This document shows, piece by piece, positions 16,883 to 28,998 of a stretch of 64,000 nucleotides of DNA. The stretch spans positions 124,001-188,000 of the forward strand of contig NZ_BCTW01000005.1 in the NCBI RefSeq assembly GCF_001590965.1. Reading direction: 5' to 3'. The stretch's first letter is position 1. Each line of letters opens with the position of its first letter. A program made the position numbers and the translations under genes. Source of the DNA: Novosphingobium lentum NBRC 107847 (lineage in GTDB: Bacteria; Pseudomonadota; Alphaproteobacteria; Sphingomonadales; Sphingomonadaceae). The notes beneath the pieces were generated by a model. It was not told where the DNA came from, ran no database searches, and worked only from the letters and a program-made list of their open reading frames with translations.

Positions 16883-17398
16883 ATGATGAGCGGCAGGATG
16901 CAGCGGCTTTCCGCGCGACCGGTGCTTATGCCGGGCAAGGCACAGCCCATCAATGCGCAGTCCGAGGTCGAGGCACGGCTGATCGACAAGCACGGCGGCG
17001 CTCACAACGGTCGGCACGCGTCGCTGATCCTGGCGCGCGAACTTTATGCCGAGCGCCGGCGCCGACACAGGTTCTTTGCGCCCGACCTGTTCGGCGAGCC
17101 CACCTGGGACTTGTTGCTCGACCTGTTCATCGCCACCAGCGAAGAACGCAGGGTGCCCACCACCAGCGCCTGCATCGGCGCGAATGTGCCGCCGACCACG
17201 GCGCTGCGCTGGTTGCGGATCCTCGAATCGCGCGGGCTGATCGAACGCGAGGACGACGGGCGCGATGGCCGGCGCACCTTTGTCCGCCTGTCGGCCAAGG
17301 GCATGGCGGCGATGGATGCCTTCCTGGGCAGCACCCGCTCGGATCTGCTGGTGCAGCTGATGGCCTGCGAAGATCAGGGGCCCCGCCTGGAAAGCTGA
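16883..17398 (+). CDS. MarR-like winged-helix DNA-binding protein
   Basis: A 171-residue protein. The region from about residue 70 reads as a winged helix: DLFIATSEERRVPTTSACIG, then PPTTALRWLRILESRGLIER, then the wing EDDGRDGRRTFVRLSAKG. This matches the MarR-type winged-helix pattern. The N-terminal 60 residues are basic and unrelated to MarR. The start at 16883 follows a strong GGAGGGG, which rules out longer readings. It probably regulates transcription; the ligand is unknown. Confidence 0.75.
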   Translation: MMSGRMQRLSARPVLMPGKAQPINAQSEVEARLIDKHGGAHNGRHASLILARELYAERRRRHRFFAPDLFGEPTWDLLLDLFIATSEERRVPTTSACIGANVPPTTALRWLRILESRGLIEREDDGRDGRRTFVRLSAKGMAAMDAFLGSTRSDLLVQLMACEDQGPRLES

Positions 17399-17635
17399 TC
17401 GTACCGCCGGCGGATGCAAGTGCGGCGACGGTGGCGGTGTGCTCCCGCACGTTCCTTGCATTTCGCGGGCGAGGGTCCATATGCGATATATCGCGGGCAA
17501 GACTCTTTGGGCGCCTGCGGCTGAGAGACACGCGTGCTCCCGCTTTTCAAACGGGAGACTCGCCTTGCAACTCCGTCAAGTTTCGGACCACCAGCAAATT
17601 CCCGGCCACCAGGCCATCCTGCAGGATGACCGCGC

Positions 17636-17884
17636 ATGACCGCCGAAGCACCATTGTCGCGGGCCATCAACCTCGACGCGACGGAAAAGGGCATCCGCGA
17701 TGCCTGCACCAAACACGGGGTCAAGATCAGCACGTTCGAAAGCCTGCCCGAAGGCGGCACCCGGGTGGTGTTGCTGACGGGTGAGGGTGCGGCGGTGATC
17801 CGTGGCCTGTTTGCCAACAAGATCCTGTCGGACCGGGTGCGGCGCATTCCCTACTGGGGCAAGCACCACATCGCGCGGCGCTGA
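17636..17884 (+). CDS. Small basic protein, unknown function
   Basis: An 82-residue protein with a beta-rich centre (VKISTFESLPEGGTRVVLLT) and a basic C-terminus (DRVRRIPYWGKHHIARR). Start ATG at 17636. The gap of 237 bases before it shows nothing I would call. There is no signal or membrane segment. I do not recognise the family, but coding bias and the compact sequence look genuine. Confidence 0.5.
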   Translation: MTAEAPLSRAINLDATEKGIRDACTKHGVKISTFESLPEGGTRVVLLTGEGAAVIRGLFANKILSDRVRRIPYWGKHHIARR

Positions 17885-18340
17885 GGTTGCCGGTTGGCGG
17901 CCGGGCGGCGTCGTTGCCGGCGACCAAGCCTTGACCGCCGGACCGAATCCCCCTAGGGGCAGCGCCATCCGAATGCGGTTTGTCCGCTGACGGGCAAATA
18001 GAGCTGAACATTGCCGGTGCGCGTGTGGGGCCTTGGTGAAGCGTTAAATCGCTTTCCCCAGGGTCTTTTTCTATTGGACGGTTCCACAAACGGAACTGCC
18101 CGCGCCATTCGTCAAAGTAACCCGGCAGCGTGTCGGGTGGAGTGTTTTCGGCTCACCGATCCCGGCTTACGGCCGGCCGCCGCTTCGTTCGCGGAGTGTG
18201 CCGGCCCGCCCGCCGCGTGACGTGGGACGTTTCTTCTCCATCCGGTGATGTTGCAGCTTGCGGCAGGGCATTGCGCCATGTCGCAGGACGGAAGATCGTC
18301 CCGGCGGGCGATCGCCCAAACGACAAGGTGAAGAGACTTC
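17885..18340. other. Intergenic region upstream of rpsL
   Basis: This 456-base gap must contain the str operon promoter and leader. Visible items are CCCCTAGGGG at about 17951-17960 and a weak hairpin AAGCG/CGCTT at 18039-18054 followed by CTTTTTCT at about 18064-18071. A GGACG/CGTCC hairpin and a GGGCGATCGCCC palindrome lie just before rpsL (about 18285-18315). I could not identify a convincing -35/-10 pair. The last part may form a structured leader for S12/S7 control; this is inference. Confidence 0.4.
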
Positions 18341-18712
18341 ATGCCTACTATCAACCAGCTGGTCCGCAAGGGGCGCGTGCCCCAGAAGGTCAAGTCCAAG
18401 GTTCCCGCGATGGAACAGAACCCGCAGAAGCGCGGCGTCTGCACCCGCGTGTACACGACCACCCCGAAGAAGCCGAACTCGGCGCTGCGCAAGGTCGCCA
18501 AGATCCGCCTGACCAATCAGCGCGAGGTCATTTCCTACATCCCCGGCGAGGGCCACAACCTGCAGGAGCACTCGGTCGTGCTGATCCGCGGCGGCCGCGT
18601 TCGCGATCTTCCCGGCGTGCGTTACCATGTGCTGCGCGGCGTTCTCGATACGCAGGGCGTGAAGGACCGCAAGCAGTCGCGCTCGAAGTACGGCGCCAAG
18701 CGTCCGAAGTGA
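18341..18712 (+). CDS. rpsL: 30S ribosomal protein S12
   Basis: A 123-residue decoding-centre protein. The [11 protein letters not shown] loop contains Lys43. The second decoding loop reads [13 protein letters not shown], so residue 88 is Arg (CGC codon, 18602-18604) instead of the Lys found in E. coli; Asp89, the methylthiolation site, is kept. Lys88Arg is a known streptomycin-resistance substitution in other bacteria. First gene of the str operon, with GGTGAAGAG upstream of the ATG. Confidence 0.98.
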   Translation: MPTINQLVRKGRVPQKVKSKVPAMEQNPQKRGVCTRVYTTTPKKPNSALRKVAKIRLTNQREVISYIPGEGHNLQEHSVVLIRGGRVRDLPGVRYHVLRGVLDTQGVKDRKQSRSKYGAKRPK

Positions 18713-18835
18713 CCTGACGTCCGCAGGCGTCAGGTTATCCTGAACTCGTTTCAGGATCCATGGCGCTGAAAGCCCAGGTCTAGGAATTCACACGGCTGAG
18801 CCAACCGCTTGATGGACTCTGAAACAAGTTCAGGG
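18712..18835. repeat. Hairpin and long inverted repeat between rpsL and rpsG
   Basis: An 8-bp hairpin (ACCTGACG with CGTCAGGT, 18712-18735) overlaps the rpsL stop. It is followed by 24-base arms at 18738-18761 and 18812-18835 that match at 20 of 24 positions, with cores CCTGAACTCGTTTCAG and CTGAAACAAGTTCAGG. The second structure looks like a dispersed intergenic palindrome lodged inside the str operon. The first could act as an RNA-processing or weak termination signal. Confidence 0.7.
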
Positions 18836-18886
18836 TGACGAAAGTGGGAAGAGCAGAAGCCGGGTTGATGAGAAGGAATACATCCG

Positions 18887-19357
18887 ATGTCACGTCGTCG
18901 CAGGCCCGAAAAGCGGGTCATCCTGCCCGATCCCAAGTTCGGTGATCAGACCCTTTCGAAGTTCATGAACAACCTGATGCTCGACGGCAAGAAGTCCGTC
19001 GCCGAAAGCATTGTGTACGGTGCCATGGACTCCATGCTGGCCCGCGCCAAGGCGGATCCGCTGCAGCTGTTCCACGATGCGCTCACCAACGTGAAGCCGC
19101 AAATCGAAGTGCGCAGCCGCCGCGTCGGTGGTGCCACCTATCAGGTCCCAGTCGAAGTTCGCCCCGAACGTGCCCAGGCACTGGCGATCCGCTGGCTGAT
19201 CACCGCCGCGCGCAACCGTTCGGAAACGACGATGGCGGCGCGTCTGTCGGGCGAACTGCTCGATGCGGCGAACAACCGCGGCAACGCGGTCAAGAAGCGC
19301 GAAGATACCCACCGCATGGCCGACGCCAACCGCGCGTTCAGCCACTACCGCTGGTAA
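18887..19357 (+). CDS. rpsG: 30S ribosomal protein S7
   Basis: A 156-residue primary 16S rRNA-binding protein that nucleates the 30S head. The basic N-terminus [10 protein letters not shown] and the conserved [17 protein letters not shown] and [20 protein letters not shown] segments are intact. The length is that of the usual short bacterial form. It lies 174 bases after rpsL, a gap filled by palindromic sequence, and 126 bases before fusA. S7 is the usual translational repressor of the str operon. Confidence 0.98.
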   Translation: MSRRRRPEKRVILPDPKFGDQTLSKFMNNLMLDGKKSVAESIVYGAMDSMLARAKADPLQLFHDALTNVKPQIEVRSRRVGGATYQVPVEVRPERAQALAIRWLITAARNRSETTMAARLSGELLDAANNRGNAVKKREDTHRMADANRAFSHYRW

Positions 19358-19483
19358 ATTCGGCCCGGATTGGACCGGCGCTGGCAAAACCGGCGCCGGA
19401 CTGTCTTCAAACGGTCGCAATCGTAACTACATGGGTGCATGGCCGGATTGCCCGGCCTTCTCCCATCACCAAGGACTAGACCC

Positions 19484-21535
<2,052 letters not shown>

Positions 21536-21556
<21 letters not shown>

Positions 21557-21587
21557 GGCGATCGGGCTCAAGGAGAAGCTTGCCTGA
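21536..21587 (+). repeat. Duplicated fusA 3' end
   Basis: The last 21 bases of fusA (21536-21556) reappear at 21567-21587 with four differences. The first changes a Val codon to Leu. The other three are third-base or stop changes: GAA/GAG, CTC/CTT and TAA/TGA. Read as codons, both encode KEKLA followed by a stop. This looks like the end of an earlier fusA allele. Confidence 0.7.
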
Positions 21588-21674
21588 TCGGCAAGATCAT
21601 ACTAGGGGCGGCGCTCGATTCAGCGGGCGCCGTCCCCGCAGCAATCAAATTCAAGCGAACAGAAGGTTTGGACA

Positions 21675-22865
<1,191 letters not shown>

Positions 22866-22878
22866 TATAGGCCGCGCT

Positions 22879-22925
22879 CCGCCGGGGATTGCCAGATTCG
22901 TTCTGGCCTCCGGCGGCCGGTTTTT
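22879..22925 (+). terminator. Rho-independent terminator after tuf
   Basis: CCGCCGG (22879-22885) pairs with CCGGCGG (22910-22916). An inner GCCAG/CTGGC stem extends the hairpin. CCGG and a run of five T follow. It lies 14 bases after the tuf stop and fits an intrinsic terminator closing the str operon. Confidence 0.75.
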
Positions 22926-22928
22926 CGG

Positions 22929-22982
22929 TCATCCCGCTTCGCTCCAGAAGGGCTGAAGTCGGGATGATCGGTTTTTGTTTTT
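22929..22982 (+). terminator. Second hairpin with T-run before rpsJ
   Basis: TCATCCCG (22929-22936) pairs with CGGGATGA (22960-22967), with an inner CTTC/GAAG stem. Then TCGG and a T-rich tract (TTTTTGTTTTT) follow. It ends about 22 bases before rpsJ, so it may be a second terminator or an attenuator controlling entry into the S10 operon. The TCATCCC core also resembles dispersed palindromes elsewhere in the window. Confidence 0.65.
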
Positions 22983-23004
22983 GCTCTTTCTCATCGGTAG
23001 GGTC

Positions 23005-23316
23005 ATGGAAGCTCAGAATATCCGCATTCGCCTCAAGGCGTTCGACCATCGCGTGCTCGATCAGGCCACCGGTGAAATTGCGGACACGGCACGCCGCACC
23101 GGCGCGCTGATCCGGGGGCCCATCCCACTGCCGACGAGAATTGAGAAGTTCACCGTGAACCGCGGCCCGCACATCGACAAGAAGTCGCGCGAGCAGTTTG
23201 AGGTGCGCACCTACAAGCGGTTGCTCGATATCGTGCAGCCCAACGCCGCCACTGTCGATGCGCTGATGAAGCTCGATCTGGCAGCCGGCGTCAACGTCGA
23301 GATCAAGCTGGCGTAA
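23005..23316 (+). CDS. rpsJ: 30S ribosomal protein S10 / NusE
   Basis: A 103-residue protein of the 30S head that also acts as NusE in antitermination. The sequence starts [20 protein letters not shown] and keeps [20 protein letters not shown] and the [18 protein letters not shown] tail. The start at 23005 is set by homology; in-frame upstream codons overlap the T-run. It opens the S10 operon. A 271-base structured gap separates it from rplC. Confidence 0.98.
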   Translation: MEAQNIRIRLKAFDHRVLDQATGEIADTARRTGALIRGPIPLPTRIEKFTVNRGPHIDKKSREQFEVRTYKRLLDIVQPNAATVDALMKLDLAAGVNVEIKLA

Positions 23317-23587
23317 GCCGGCTCGACCGCCAAAGAATTTTTGGACTTCCGGGTCCACTTCCTTCCGGCTTCGGCCGGTTTCGCAGGACACTTCCTGCGC
23401 GGACATAGGGATACCTCCGGCGCCGCTTTCTTCGGGAAGCACAGTCGGGACAGCGTCCCCCGTCTCGCCGCCCAGGCCTTCGCATGAAGGTCGGGATGGC
23501 ACTCAGCCCGGACGGGGCTCGCTTCACATTTTCGGGCTGAACACGCCTGTGGGGATGGTCCCTGCAGGCCTCTGTAGGAGAATGGTC
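23317..23587 (+). promoter_or_regulatory. Structured leader between rpsJ and rplC
   Basis: This 271-base gap holds consecutive short hairpins: TGGAC/GTCCA (about 23343-23358), CCGGC-TTCG-GCCGG with a stable UUCG loop (about 23368-23381), and GCAGG/CCTGC (about 23387-23402). Other genes in this operon are separated by 0-70 bases, apart from one larger gap. The structure may be a binding site for a ribosomal protein, by analogy with L4 control of E. coli S10. Position and sequence differ, so this is inference. Confidence 0.45.
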
Positions 23588-24466
23588 ATGCGTACCGGCG
23601 TGATCGCGAAGAAGATGGGGATGACCCGCCTTTTCCAGGACGACGGACGGCACGTGCCGGTTACCGTTCTGGCGCTTGAAGATTGCCAGGTGGTTTCGGT
23701 CCGTACCGAGGAGGTCGACGGTTACGTCGCGCTCCAGCTCGGATCGGGTGTCGCCAAGCAGAAGAACGTTGCCAAGCCGCAGCGTGAGCATTTCGCCAAG
23801 GCGGAAGTGCCGCTGAAGATGCGCGTGGCCGAATTCCGCGTTTCCGATGATGCCGTGCTGCCGGTTGGCGCCACCATCACCGCAGACCACTTCATCGCTG
23901 GCCAGTACGTCGATGTTTCCGGGCATACGCAGGGCAAGGGTTTTGCCGGCGGCATGAAGCGCTGGGGCTTCGGCGGCATGCGCGCCACCCACGGTGTGTC
24001 GATCAGCCACCGTGCGCTCGGTTCGACCGGTCAGCGCCAGGATCCGGGTCGCGTCTTCAAGAACAAGAAGATGGCCGGCCACATGGGTGACAAGCAGCGC
24101 ACCCAGCAGAACCTCGAAATCGTCCGCACCGACGTTCCGCGCGGCCTGATCTTCGTCAAGGGCTCGGTCCCTGGCGCGAAGAACGGCTGGTTGCTGGTCC
24201 GCGACGCGGTCAAGCTGCCGATGCCGGAAGGCGCGCCGTTCCCCGGTGCGATCGCCGAGAAGAAGAGCTCGCACCCCGAGCACGAGATCGCGCCTGCGGG
24301 CATGATCGAGGCAGCCGCCGAGCACGAAATCGATACCGGCCCGACCGCCGAGGAAGCCGCCGCACTGCTCGCCGAGCAGCATGCCGGTGCCCCGACCGAC
24401 GCCGAGATCGAACAGGAACAGACCACGGGCGGCGATACGCCTGCCGGTGAAGGCCAGGAGGGCTAA
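23588..24466 (+). CDS. rplC: 50S ribosomal protein L3, extended C-terminus
   Basis: A 292-residue 23S rRNA-binding assembly protein. The core starts [20 protein letters not shown] and contains [19 protein letters not shown], close to the peptidyl-transferase centre, and [19 protein letters not shown]. The family usually ends near 210 residues. Here about 80 acidic, Ala/Glu-rich residues follow (for example [16 protein letters not shown]). The ATG at 23588 follows TAGGAG; an ATG two codons upstream is an alternative. Confidence 0.97.
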   Translation: MRTGVIAKKMGMTRLFQDDGRHVPVTVLALEDCQVVSVRTEEVDGYVALQLGSGVAKQKNVAKPQREHFAKAEVPLKMRVAEFRVSDDAVLPVGATITADHFIAGQYVDVSGHTQGKGFAGGMKRWGFGGMRATHGVSISHRALGSTGQRQDPGRVFKNKKMAGHMGDKQRTQQNLEIVRTDVPRGLIFVKGSVPGAKNGWLLVRDAVKLPMPEGAPFPGAIAEKKSSHPEHEIAPAGMIEAAAEHEIDTGPTAEEAAALLAEQHAGAPTDAEIEQEQTTGGDTPAGEGQEG

Positions 24467-24469
24467 GTC

Positions 24470-25096
24470 GTGAAGGTCAAGGTCCTCAATCTCGATGGTT
24501 CGGCGGCAAAGGCCGACATCGAGTTGTCGGATGCGGTGTTCGGTATCGAACCGCGCGCCGACATCCTCCACCGCGTTGTCACTTGGCAGCTCGAGAACCG
24601 TCGCGGCACTGCCCGCGCCGCGCGCGAGCGGTCGGATGTTGCCCGCACCGGCAAGAAGCTGGGCAACCAGAAGGGCGGCGGTACGGCTCGTCACGGCGAT
24701 CGTGCAGCCCCGATCTTCATCGGCGGCGGCAAGGCTCACGGTCCGCGCAAGCGCGACTTCGACGTCTCGCTGAACAAGAAGGTTCGCGCCCTCGGCCTGC
24801 GCATGGCGCTTTCGGCCAAGGCCAAGAGCGGTCTTGTGGTGATCGACACCCTGGAACTGGCGGATGCCAAGACCAAGGCGCTGAGCCTGCAGCTGGCCAA
24901 GCAGGGCTGGGGCAAGAAGGTCCTGGTGATCGACGGCGAGATGGTGAACGAAGGTTTCGCCCGCGCTGCCGGCAACATCATCGGCATCAACGTCCTCCCC
25001 GCTGTCGGCGCCAACGTCTACGACATCCTGAAGCATGATACGCTGGTGCTGACGCGCGCCGCGGTCGAGAAGCTGGAGGCGCGTTTCCATGGCTAA
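24470..25096 (+). CDS. rplD: 50S ribosomal protein L4
   Basis: A 208-residue protein lining the peptide exit tunnel. The conserved loop motifs are [20 protein letters not shown] and [20 protein letters not shown]. The start is a GTG at 24470, three bases after the rplC stop, with GGAGGG upstream inside rplC. In E. coli L4 represses its own operon. It overlaps rplW by eight bases (ATGGCTAA). Confidence 0.97.
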   Translation: MKVKVLNLDGSAAKADIELSDAVFGIEPRADILHRVVTWQLENRRGTARAARERSDVARTGKKLGNQKGGGTARHGDRAAPIFIGGGKAHGPRKRDFDVSLNKKVRALGLRMALSAKAKSGLVVIDTLELADAKTKALSLQLAKQGWGKKVLVIDGEMVNEGFARAAGNIIGINVLPAVGANVYDILKHDTLVLTRAAVEKLEARFHG

Positions 25097-25412
25097 GGCA
25101 TCCAAGGCGGACGGCATCGACACGCGTCACTACGACGTGATCGTTGCGCCGCACATCACCGAAAAGGCGACCCTGCTCAGCGAGCACAACGCCGTGGTCT
25201 TCAAGGTGGCCGAAAAGGCCACCAAGCCGGAGATCAAGGCTGCTGTGGAAGCGCTGTTCAACGTCAAGGTGACGGGCGTGAACACGCTGACCCAGAAGGG
25301 CAAGACCAAGCGCTGGAAGGGCAAGCCCTACAAGCGTTCCGATGTGAAAAAGGCGATTGTCACGCTGGCCGCCGGCCAGTCGATCGACATCACCGAAGGC
25401 GTCCGGGGCTAA
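25089..25412 (+). CDS. rplW: 50S ribosomal protein L23
   Basis: A 107-residue protein at the exit-tunnel rim that forms part of the docking site for trigger factor and SRP. The family core [20 protein letters not shown] and the tunnel-side loop [20 protein letters not shown] are present. The first ten residues ([10 protein letters not shown]) are a short basic extension. It is coupled to rplD by an eight-base overlap and lies four bases from rplB. Confidence 0.97.
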   Translation: MAKASKADGIDTRHYDVIVAPHITEKATLLSEHNAVVFKVAEKATKPEIKAAVEALFNVKVTGVNTLTQKGKTKRWKGKPYKRSDVKKAIVTLAAGQSIDITEGVRG

Positions 25413-25416
25413 ACCG

Positions 25417-26253
25417 ATGGCACTGAAGAACTATAACCCGACCAGCCCCGCACGGCGCGGCCTGATCCTCGTCGACAAGTCGTCGCTGTGGAAGGGCAAG
25501 CCCGTCAAGGCGCTGACCGAAGGCAAGAGCAAGACCGGCGGCCGCAACAACAAGGGTCACGTGACCTCGCGCGGCATCGCAGGCGGCCACAAGCAGAAGT
25601 ACCGCTTCATCGACTTCAAGCGTCGCAAGTGGGACATGCCGGCCACCGTCGAACGGCTTGAGTACGATCCCAACCGCACCGCGTTCATCGCGCTGGTGAA
25701 GTACGAGGACGGCGAACAGACGTATGTCATCGCGCCGCAGCGTCTTGCGGTTGGTGACACGATCGTCGCCGGAGAGAAGACCGACGTGAAGCCGGGCAAC
25801 GCGATGTTGCTCAGCCAGATGCCGGTCGGCACGATCATCCACAACGTGGAGATGAAGCCGGGCAAGGGCGGGCAGATCGCCCGTTCCGCCGGGACGTATG
25901 TCCAGCTGGTCGGTCGCGATCGCGGCATGGTCATCGTGCGCCTGAACTCGGGCGAGCAGCGCTACTTGCGCGGCGATTGCATGGGTACGGTCGGTGCGGT
26001 GTCCAACCCGGACAACCAGAACCAGAACCTGGGCAAGGCCGGTCGCAGCCGCTGGATGGGCAAGCGCCCGCTGACCCGCGGCGTCGCCAAGAACCCGGTC
26101 GATCACCCGCATGGCGGTGGCGAAGGCCGCACCTCGGGTGGCCGTCATCCGGTCACGCCATGGGGCAAGCCGACCAAGGGCGCCCGCACCCGCAACAACA
26201 AGCAGACGGACAAGATGATTATCCGTTCGCGTCACGCGAAGAAGAAGAGGTAA
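25417..26253 (+). CDS. rplB: 50S ribosomal protein L2
   Basis: A 278-residue 23S rRNA-binding protein needed for subunit joining and peptidyl transfer. It keeps [20 protein letters not shown] near the N-terminus. The C-terminal [20 protein letters not shown] segment holds the His implicated in activity. The start ATG at 25417 is four bases after rplW; upstream in-frame codons read into rplW. Confidence 0.98.
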   Translation: MALKNYNPTSPARRGLILVDKSSLWKGKPVKALTEGKSKTGGRNNKGHVTSRGIAGGHKQKYRFIDFKRRKWDMPATVERLEYDPNRTAFIALVKYEDGEQTYVIAPQRLAVGDTIVAGEKTDVKPGNAMLLSQMPVGTIIHNVEMKPGKGGQIARSAGTYVQLVGRDRGMVIVRLNSGEQRYLRGDCMGTVGAVSNPDNQNQNLGKAGRSRWMGKRPLTRGVAKNPVDHPHGGGEGRTSGGRHPVTPWGKPTKGARTRNNKQTDKMIIRSRHAKKKR

Positions 26254-26258
26254 CCGCC

Positions 26259-26534
26259 ATGGCACGTTCCGTCTGGAAAGGCCCCTTCGTCGACCTGCAC
26301 CTGCTCAAGAAGGCGGAAGCCGCGCAGGATGCAAGCCGCGCCGCTCCGATCAAGACCTGGTCGCGTCGTTCGACGATCCTGCCGCAGTTCGTCGGCCTGA
26401 CGTTCAGCGTCTACAACGGCCACAAGTTCATCCCCGTCTCGGTCAACGAGGAAATGGTCGGTCACAAGCTTGGTGAATTCGCGCCCACGCGCACGTTCCC
26501 CGGCCACGCTGCCGACAAGAAGGGCAAGCGCTAA
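26259..26534 (+). CDS. rpsS: 30S ribosomal protein S19
   Basis: A 91-residue head protein that binds 16S rRNA with S13. The [18 protein letters not shown] start and the [20 protein letters not shown] and [20 protein letters not shown] segments are intact. It starts five bases after rplB, and its stop shares one base with the rplV start (TAATG). Confidence 0.98.
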   Translation: MARSVWKGPFVDLHLLKKAEAAQDASRAAPIKTWSRRSTILPQFVGLTFSVYNGHKFIPVSVNEEMVGHKLGEFAPTRTFPGHAADKKGKR

Positions 26535-26914
26535 TGGGCAAGGAAAAGTCCCCCCGTCGCGTTGCCGATAACGAGGCACTCTCGGTCGGCACGCAGATCC
26601 GCGGTTCGGCCCAGAAGCTGAACCTCGTTGCGGCCCTGATCCGCGGCCGCAAGGTCGAGGACGCGATGAACATCCTGTCATTCTCTCGCAAGGCGATGGC
26701 TGTCGATGCGCGCAAGGTGCTCGCCTCGGCGATCGCCAACGCCGAAAACAACCACAACCTGGATGTCGATGCGCTCGTCGTTGCGGAAGCAAGCGTCGGC
26801 AAGTCGATCACCATGAAGCGCTTCCACACCCGTGGTCGCGGCAAGTCGACCCGCATTCTCAAGCCGTTCAGCCGCTTGCGCATCGTGGTCCGCGAAGAAG
26901 CTGGGGAGGCCTGA
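26534..26914 (+). CDS. rplV: 50S ribosomal protein L22
   Basis: A 126-residue protein whose beta-hairpin lines the exit tunnel with L4. [20 protein letters not shown] and the hairpin-tip region [20 protein letters not shown] are visible. An N-terminal extension of about 12 residues ([12 protein letters not shown]) precedes the core. It overlaps rpsS by one base and ends three bases before rpsC. Confidence 0.97.
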   Translation: MGKEKSPRRVADNEALSVGTQIRGSAQKLNLVAALIRGRKVEDAMNILSFSRKAMAVDARKVLASAIANAENNHNLDVDALVVAEASVGKSITMKRFHTRGRGKSTRILKPFSRLRIVVREEAGEA

Positions 26915-26917
26915 GCC

Positions 26918-27613
26918 ATGGGTCACAAGAGCAATCCGATCGGCCTGCGTCTGCAGATCAACCGCACCTGGGACAGCCGCTGGTACGCCGAAGGGCACAA
27001 CTACCAGCAGATGCTCAAGGAAGACCTGATCATCCGCAAGTACATCGTCGAGAACCTGCCGCAGGCAGCGATCTCGAAAGTGGTGATCGAGCGTCCGGCC
27101 AAGCTGTGCCGCGTGTCCATCTATGCTGCACGCCCCGGCGTGATCATCGGCAAGAAGGGCGCAGACATCGAGAAGCTGCGTTCGAAGCTGGCCACGATGA
27201 CCAAAAGCGACGTCAAGCTGAACATCGTCGAAATCCGCAAGCCCGAGATCGACGCCAAGCTCGTCGCGCAGGGCATTGCCGACCAGCTCATTCGTCGCGT
27301 GGCGTTCCGCCGGGCGATGAAGCGTGCGATGCAGTCGGCTATGCGTCTGGGTGCCGAAGGCATCAAGATCACCTGCGGGGGCCGTCTTGGCGGCGCGGAA
27401 ATCGCACGGGTCGAATCGTATCGCGAAGGTCGCGTGCCGGCCCACACGCTGCGCGCACACATCGACTATGCCGATGCCGAGGCGCTGACCGCTTACGGGA
27501 TCATCGGCATCAAGTGCTGGATCTTCAAGGGCGAGATTCTCGGCCATGACCCGATGGCACAGGACCGGTTGATGATGGAGGCTCAAACCTCCGGCGTCCG
27601 GCCTGCACGTTGA
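26918..27613 (+). CDS. rpsC: 30S ribosomal protein S3
   Basis: A 231-residue protein at the mRNA entry channel. It starts [20 protein letters not shown] and has a KH domain with the GXXG loop [12 protein letters not shown] near residue 75. The helicase-associated basic residues lie in [20 protein letters not shown]. Length is close to the E. coli protein. It lies 21 bases before rplP. Confidence 0.98.
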   Translation: MGHKSNPIGLRLQINRTWDSRWYAEGHNYQQMLKEDLIIRKYIVENLPQAAISKVVIERPAKLCRVSIYAARPGVIIGKKGADIEKLRSKLATMTKSDVKLNIVEIRKPEIDAKLVAQGIADQLIRRVAFRRAMKRAMQSAMRLGAEGIKITCGGRLGGAEIARVESYREGRVPAHTLRAHIDYADAEALTAYGIIGIKCWIFKGEILGHDPMAQDRLMMEAQTSGVRPAR

Positions 27614-27634
27614 GCATAGGATAGAGTAAGAACC

Positions 27635-28069
27635 ATGCTGCAACCGAAAAAAACCAAGTTCCGCAAGACCTTCAAGGGTCGGATCAAGGGCGATGCCAAA
27701 GGCGGCACCGACCTGAACTTCGGCTCGTACGGCCTGAAGGCGATGGAGCCCGAGCGGATCACCGCCCGGCAGATCGAAGCGGCTCGCCGCGCGATCACGC
27801 GCCACATCAAGCGTCAGGGTCGCCTGTGGATCCGCATCTTCCCGGACGTGCCGGTGACCAAGAAGCCGGCCGAAGTCCGTCAGGGCAAGGGCAAGGGCGC
27901 GATCGAATACTGGGCTGCACGGGTCAAGCCGGGCCGCATCCTGTTCGAACTCGATGGCGTTCCCGGTCCGCTGGCCGCTGTTGCTTTCGAACGTGCGGCG
28001 ATGAAGCTGCCGATCAAGACCAAGGTCGTGGCCCGCCTGGGCGACACCTCTCACCTGGGAGCCGAATGA
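27635..28069 (+). CDS. rplP: 50S ribosomal protein L16
   Basis: A 144-residue protein near the A site. It keeps [20 protein letters not shown] at the N-terminus, and later [20 protein letters not shown]. The last codons overlap the rpmC start by one base (TGATG). The conserved Arg targeted by the YcfD hydroxylase in E. coli lies in a region kept here, but modification cannot be inferred. Confidence 0.97.
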   Translation: MLQPKKTKFRKTFKGRIKGDAKGGTDLNFGSYGLKAMEPERITARQIEAARRAITRHIKRQGRLWIRIFPDVPVTKKPAEVRQGKGKGAIEYWAARVKPGRILFELDGVPGPLAAVAFERAAMKLPIKTKVVARLGDTSHLGAE

Positions 28070-28287
28070 TGGCCAAGATCGAGGACCTGCGCACCAAGTC
28101 CGACGACCAGCTGTCGGGTGATCTGCACGACCTGAAGCGCGAGGCGTTCAACCTGCGTTTCCAGGCTGCCACCAACCAGCTCGAGCGTCCGGCGCGGATC
28201 AAGGAAGTGCGCCGCGACATCGCCCGTATCAAGACGCTGCAGACCGAGCGCACCAGCTCGACCGCCTCGAAAACGCCCGGGGCGTAA
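28069..28287 (+). CDS. rpmC: 50S ribosomal protein L29
   Basis: A 72-residue two-helix protein at the tunnel exit, next to L23. [20 protein letters not shown] and [18 protein letters not shown] form the two helices. Two adjacent ATG codons (28066 and 28069) could start it; both overlap the rplP stop. It ends with a short Ser/Thr-rich tail and lies ten bases before rpsQ. Confidence 0.96.
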   Translation: MAKIEDLRTKSDDQLSGDLHDLKREAFNLRFQAATNQLERPARIKEVRRDIARIKTLQTERTSSTASKTPGA

Positions 28288-28297
28288 GGAGAACACG

Positions 28298-28567
28298 ATG
28301 CCCAAGCGTATCCTGGTCGGCACCGTGGTGTCCGACAAGACCGACAAGACCGTCGTGGTCAAGGTCGAGCGCAAGGTGAAGCACCCGCTATACGGGAAGA
28401 TCATCCGCCGCTCGAAGAAGTATCACGCGCATGACGAAGACAACGCGTTCAAGGCCGGTGAGACCGTGCGGATCGAAGAGACCGCGCCGATTTCCAAGCT
28501 GAAGAGCTGGAAAGTTGTCGAACGCGTCGTCGCCGGCAAGACCGCCGCCGTCGAAGCCGACGTCTGA
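28298..28567 (+). CDS. rpsQ: 30S ribosomal protein S17
   Basis: An 89-residue OB-fold protein that binds 16S r[23 protein letters not shown], the loop [20 protein letters not shown] and the strand [20 protein letters not shown] are typical. A 62-base gap with a TGCCGG/CCGGCA hairpin follows before rplN. A purine-rich AAGGAGAA precedes the start. Confidence 0.97.
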   Translation: MPKRILVGTVVSDKTDKTVVVKVERKVKHPLYGKIIRRSKKYHAHDEDNAFKAGETVRIEETAPISKLKSWKVVERVVAGKTAAVEADV

Positions 28568-28629
28568 GCCATTTGAATTTGGAACTGCCGGACTTGTTCC
28601 GGCAAGCCGTCTGAGAAGGAACCGGATCG

Positions 28630-28998
28630 ATGATCCAGATGCAATCCAATCTCGACGTCGCGGACAACAGCGGCGCAAAGCGCGTCCAGTGCATCAAGGT
28701 GCTGGGTGGCTCTAAGCGTCGTACCGCGGGCGTCGGCGACATCATCGTGGTGTCGATCAAGGAAGCGCAGCCGCGGGCTCGCGTCAAAAAGGGCGACGTG
28801 CACCGCGCGGTGATCGTGCGCACCCGCAAGGACGTGCGCCGGGCCGATGGCTCGGTGATCCGTTTCGACGGCAACGCCGCCGTGCTGGTCAACAAGAACG
28901 AGGAGCCGATCGGCACCCGCATTTTCGGCCCGGTGGTTCGTGAACTGCGTGCGCGCGGCTTCATGAAGATCATCAGCCTTGCGCCGGAGGTGCTGTAA
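28630..28998 (+). CDS. rplN: 50S ribosomal protein L14
   Basis: A 122-residue protein at the subunit interface. [20 protein letters not shown] opens the protein, the [15 protein letters not shown] strand and the C-terminal [12 protein letters not shown] are conserved. The length is exactly that of most bacteria. The stop overlaps the rplX start by one base. Confidence 0.98.
   Translation: MIQMQSNLDVADNSGAKRVQCIKVLGGSKRRTAGVGDIIVVSIKEAQPRARVKKGDVHRAVIVRTRKDVRRADGSVIRFDGNAAVLVNKNEEPIGTRIFGPVVRELRARGFMKIISLAPEVL

Noticed and set aside
22866..23004. tuf-rpsJ gap as a mobile element remnant
   Set aside because: Two terminator-like hairpins explain the sequence well and no terminal repeats or transposase residues are seen.
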